In this document: piece after piece, positions 13,435 to 15,316 of the stretch | How the letters are laid out: every line of letters begins with the position of its first letter | Numbering within the stretch: position 1 is the first letter of the stretch | Assembly (NCBI GenBank): GCA_003158895.1 | Contig: PMLO01000083.1 | Location: 38,675-53,990, forward strand | Length of the DNA stretch: 15,316 nucleotides | DNA from: Propionibacteriaceae bacterium | GTDB lineage: Bacteria > Actinomycetota > Actinomycetes > Propionibacteriales > Propionibacteriaceae | Reading direction: 5' to 3' | Position numbers and translations under genes: made by a program | Notes under the pieces: model-generated | What the model was told of the DNA's origin: nothing | The model's database searches: none | What the model saw: only the letters and a program-made list of their open reading frames with translations

Positions 13435-14127
13435 AGGTGTTGCGGGATGTGATCGTAGGTAGCGGATCGTGGCTGGGTATGAGTCTGGGTTTCGGGTGAT
13501 GGGGGCTCACACCGCCCAGCCGTAAGTCCTCGACTCCCTGACGCTACCGCCACCTGTCCTGATCCGACCACGTTCCTCGGTCTGGACGGGGCTCGACCGT
13601 CACGTACCGCCCATGTGCCGTAGGTACGCCCGAGATGTTGTGCGCCTGTCGTTCAAGATCCTGAGTCATTGTCGATTGGCAGAAGACCTGGTCTGGCGAA
13701 TCGGGAGCCGCCGGAGCTAGATGCCCGATCGGCAGCAGCATCAGGCCAGCCCACGAGGGCGCCGGCAGGGGATCGACCGATCTCATGCGCTCGGCATGTA
13801 GAGGTCAAACGGCCGATATGGCAGTTCAGCTACCGAACCCCATAACGCCACCTACTGGACTCTGAAGCCGGACCGTCCGCTGTCGAACACTCGGACATGA
13901 TGATCTGCGGGACCGCATCGCTGATTGGTCAGGACGTCGCGGCAGCGAACGGTGCACAACCGAGAGAGATCGCCAGGTTCTCCCGCGAACTCGGCAGGGT
14001 CCAGGACACCGTCTTTTCCAGACCCGCCAGCTGACGGTCCTGTGCCAGGCAGCGCTGTGTCACCGAGCGGCGGATGGGGGGTGATCCAGGGGCATCCCCC
14101 TTCGTTTGCTCAGACCACGCCACGAGA
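13435..14127. other. Long gap with no convincing gene
   Basis: The space between the methyltransferase stop (14128) and the flippase-like start (13367) is about 760 bp. Frames on both strands are short, start without ribosome sites and have Arg/Pro/Ser-rich shadow composition. Weak hairpins are seen: CGTACC (13603-13608) with GGTACG (13623-13628), and CATGC-GCTCG-GCATG (13784-13798). A plus-strand frame at 13846-14034 reads as more protein-like than the rest (includes DMMICGTASLIGQDVAAAN) and could be a gene remnant. Confidence 0.4.
14078..14100. terminator. Terminator-like hairpin after the methyltransferase
   Basis: GGGG (14078-14081) pairs with CCCC (14097-14100), and GAT (14083-14085) with ATC (14094-14096), with one bulged T and an 8-nt loop. 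On the plus strand TTCGTTT follows directly, as in an intrinsic terminator; on the minus strand the hairpin stands 28 bp past the methyltransferase stop. It could act in both directions. Confidence 0.45.
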
Positions 14128-14979
14128 TCAGCTGATCTTGCGCAACCAGATTCCTCCCGGCCGCTGCCTTACGGTCTCGGGCAGGTACTGCTTCACGACG
14201 GAGCTGTGCATTTGCCAGATGTAGTCGTTGAACAGGACGATCTCGTAACTGGCGCTATTCATCAGGAATGCCTGGAGGAAGTACGCCTCGTTCCAGTCCC
14301 TGTGTTCGGCAAGCCAGCCGTCTTGGTATCCGAGACCGTACTCGGCGTAGAAGACGTCGTGGAAGTGCACCAGGACGCCGCTCGCCAGGTTGGGCAGAAC
14401 TTGGAACAGGAGGTACCCAACGTCGCTGCCGGCCTTCATGACGTGAGTGCTGTCGATGAAAAGGATGTCGTCTCGGTTCAGGCGCCGGAACAGTTCGAGT
14501 TCGGTCTCCTGGACCGGGGACTGGATCAGCTCCCAGTTCTTGTCATCAGGGCGAATCAATCCCTGTAACCGCTCGGGGTACGGCTCGACAAAAGTGAGCT
14601 GCGTCGCCTCGTCGCGGCTGTCCAGCATCACCGCGGACGAGTACCCCGACCCGACCTCGATGATCTGCTTCGGGGAGACCATACGGATCAGCGCTGACAG
14701 GACGGCGGCGTCGCTGCTCGGGAACATGGTGTTCCCCGGCGTGTCGTACCGGCCCCGCGGGCGCTGTCGCCAAAGCGGGGCCATGGTCCCCAGCAGCTCG
14801 AGCTGGGCATCCTCCCGCAGGTCGATCCCTGCGAGGGACGGCGAGGTCTTCAGCGCCCGTTCGATGTCGGACTTGGACGTCAGAGGGCTGTAGAAGTGAC
14901 CCGCCGCTACATACGACGGCCGGACAGCTGCCCCTGCGATCCGCTTGGCCCTGCGCGCAACCTGCCCAAGTAGCGTCAC
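14128..14979 (-). CDS. Class I SAM methyltransferase (Methyltransf_24-like)
   Basis: From GTG 14979 the product has 283 residues. It opens AGAAVRPSYVAAGHFYSPL and LAGIDLREDAQLELL, typical of a family found in polysaccharide and glycopeptide loci. The core has motif I IIEVGSGYSSAVMLDS, the acidic strand LTFVEPYPERL, DDILFIDSTHVMKAGSDVGYLLFQVLPNL, and GVLVHFHDVFY followed by WNEAYFLQAFL. The substrate is unknown; a sugar hydroxyl is plausible. The frame is open up to 15093 (GTG) with ATGs at 15066 and 15015, but none has a ribosome site. GTG 14979 has GGGAGGG about 10 nt upstream and lies downstream of a promoter at 15020-15048, so it is preferred. An IS256-family element ends just upstream. 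Confidence 0.86.
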   Translation of the reverse strand: MTLLGQVARRAKRIAGAAVRPSYVAAGHFYSPLTSKSDIERALKTSPSLAGIDLREDAQLELLGTMAPLWRQRPRGRYDTPGNTMFPSSDAAVLSALIRMVSPKQIIEVGSGYSSAVMLDSRDEATQLTFVEPYPERLQGLIRPDDKNWELIQSPVQETELELFRRLNRDDILFIDSTHVMKAGSDVGYLLFQVLPNLASGVLVHFHDVFYAEYGLGYQDGWLAEHRDWNEAYFLQAFLMNSASYEIVLFNDYIWQMHSSVVKQYLPETVRQRPGGIWLRKIS

Positions 14980-15019
14980 CCTCAGCCGCCCTCCCGTGCC
15001 CCAGTAAACCGCCATTAGG

Positions 15020-15048
15020 AGGATAGTTTGGACTTCTTGGGTTGTCGA
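15020..15048 (-). promoter_or_regulatory. Candidate promoter of the methyltransferase
   Basis: On the minus strand TCGACA (15048-15043) is followed after exactly 17 bp by TATCCT (15025-15020). The predicted start is near 15013, about 35 nt before the GTG at 14979. Confidence 0.5.
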
Positions 15049-15110
15049 CCGATCAGCAAGATTCATCCGATGTCGCCCAACCCAACCTGTCACCTAAAGG
15101 TGCAGCAGTC

Positions 15111-15316
15111 GGTCAAGTCCGGCGGGGTGGTGTACGAGTTGATCCTTCTGGTCTAGGCGGTTAGGGCTTGCAGGATGGGCTGGTCGGTCGCCTCCTGGGT
15201 GTTGTCGGTTCGGGATTTGGCCAGGACGTCGAGTCCGAGGTAGCGCCGTGCTTCGGCCCATTCGTCGTGTTGTTCGGCCAGGACGGCGCCGGCGAGTCGG
15301 ATGATGGATGCCCGGT
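15111..15316 (-). mobile_element. IS256-family insertion sequence, transposase 3' end side (partial)
   Basis: The element runs off the right edge. Its transposase end is at 15153-15155, and the adjoining 40 bp (15111-15152, starting GGTCAAGTCC) is the likely place of the terminal inverted repeat. The exact boundary and target duplication cannot be fixed because the other end is not in the window. Confidence 0.65.
15153..15316 (-). CDS. IS256-family transposase, C-terminal end (partial)
   Basis: The last 54 codons of a minus-strand gene that begins beyond the window, ending at TAG (15155-15153). The readable segment SIIRLAGAVLAEQHDEWAEA followed by RRYLGLDVLAKSR is the characteristic C-terminus of IS256-type (mutator-like, DDE) transposases of actinobacteria. 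After it comes a short tail (TDNTQEATDQPILQALTA) that many relatives share in part. No catalytic residue is visible in this fragment, so activity cannot be judged. Confidence 0.85.
   Translation of the reverse strand, partial: RASIIRLAGAVLAEQHDEWAEARRYLGLDVLAKSRTDNTQEATDQPILQALTA

Noticed and set aside
13544..13786. Minus-strand 80-codon frame in the large gap
   Set aside because: No ribosome site, no domain pattern; the length is easily reached by chance at this GC content.

Overview
The window is high-GC (codon third positions mostly G/C) with strong Shine-Dalgarno sequences, several GTG starts and a lipoprotein-type solute-binding protein. This points to an actinobacterium. The frequent gtac/cgtacg words would fit a Propionibacteriaceae/Nocardioides-like genome, but that is only an impression. 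No rRNA, tRNA or CRISPR array was seen.

Left part (1-6437) is a cell-surface polysaccharide locus. The 3' end of a UDP-GlcNAc 2-epimerase gene (wecB type, + strand) converges on a tightly coupled minus-strand operon. In transcription order the operon holds a left-handed beta-helix acetyltransferase (WlbB/WbpD type), a predicted alpha/alpha-toroid protein of unknown function, a WecG/TagA/CpsF glycosyltransferase and a UDP-ManNAc dehydrogenase (wecC type). All junctions in it are stop/start overlaps. Epimerase, dehydrogenase and WecG-type transferase together are the classic route from UDP-GlcNAc to UDP-ManNAc to UDP-ManNAcA and then to transfer onto a lipid-linked acceptor, so a ManNAcA-containing wall or exopolysaccharide is likely. 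A candidate promoter (4332-4360) with an exact 18-bp palindrome at its start point precedes the operon. Next come a SAM methyltransferase (minus) and a divergent NodB-type polysaccharide deacetylase (plus).

Middle part (6438-12201): an unrecognised 120-residue protein converges on a small antibiotic-biosynthesis-monooxygenase (ABM) fold protein. A sugar ABC transporter operon of the fructose FrcB-FrcC-FrcA type follows, then a LacI-family regulator. The transporter promoter is unusually readable: TTGACT, 18-bp spacer, TATAGT, then the perfect LacI-type operator GACAACGTTGTC over the start point, then a GC-rich leader hairpin. Two further hairpins separate the binding-protein gene from the permease gene, which suits differential expression.

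Right part (12202-15316): a convergent gap with a terminator-like hairpin, a multi-pass flippase-like/UPF0104 membrane protein (minus), a 760-bp gap with no convincing gene, a second SAM methyltransferase of the Methyltransf_24 type (minus) with its own promoter, and finally the 3' end of an IS256-family transposase whose element ends just upstream of that promoter. The surface-polysaccharide theme resumes here, so the transporter/LacI block looks like a self-contained cassette lying between cell-envelope genes.
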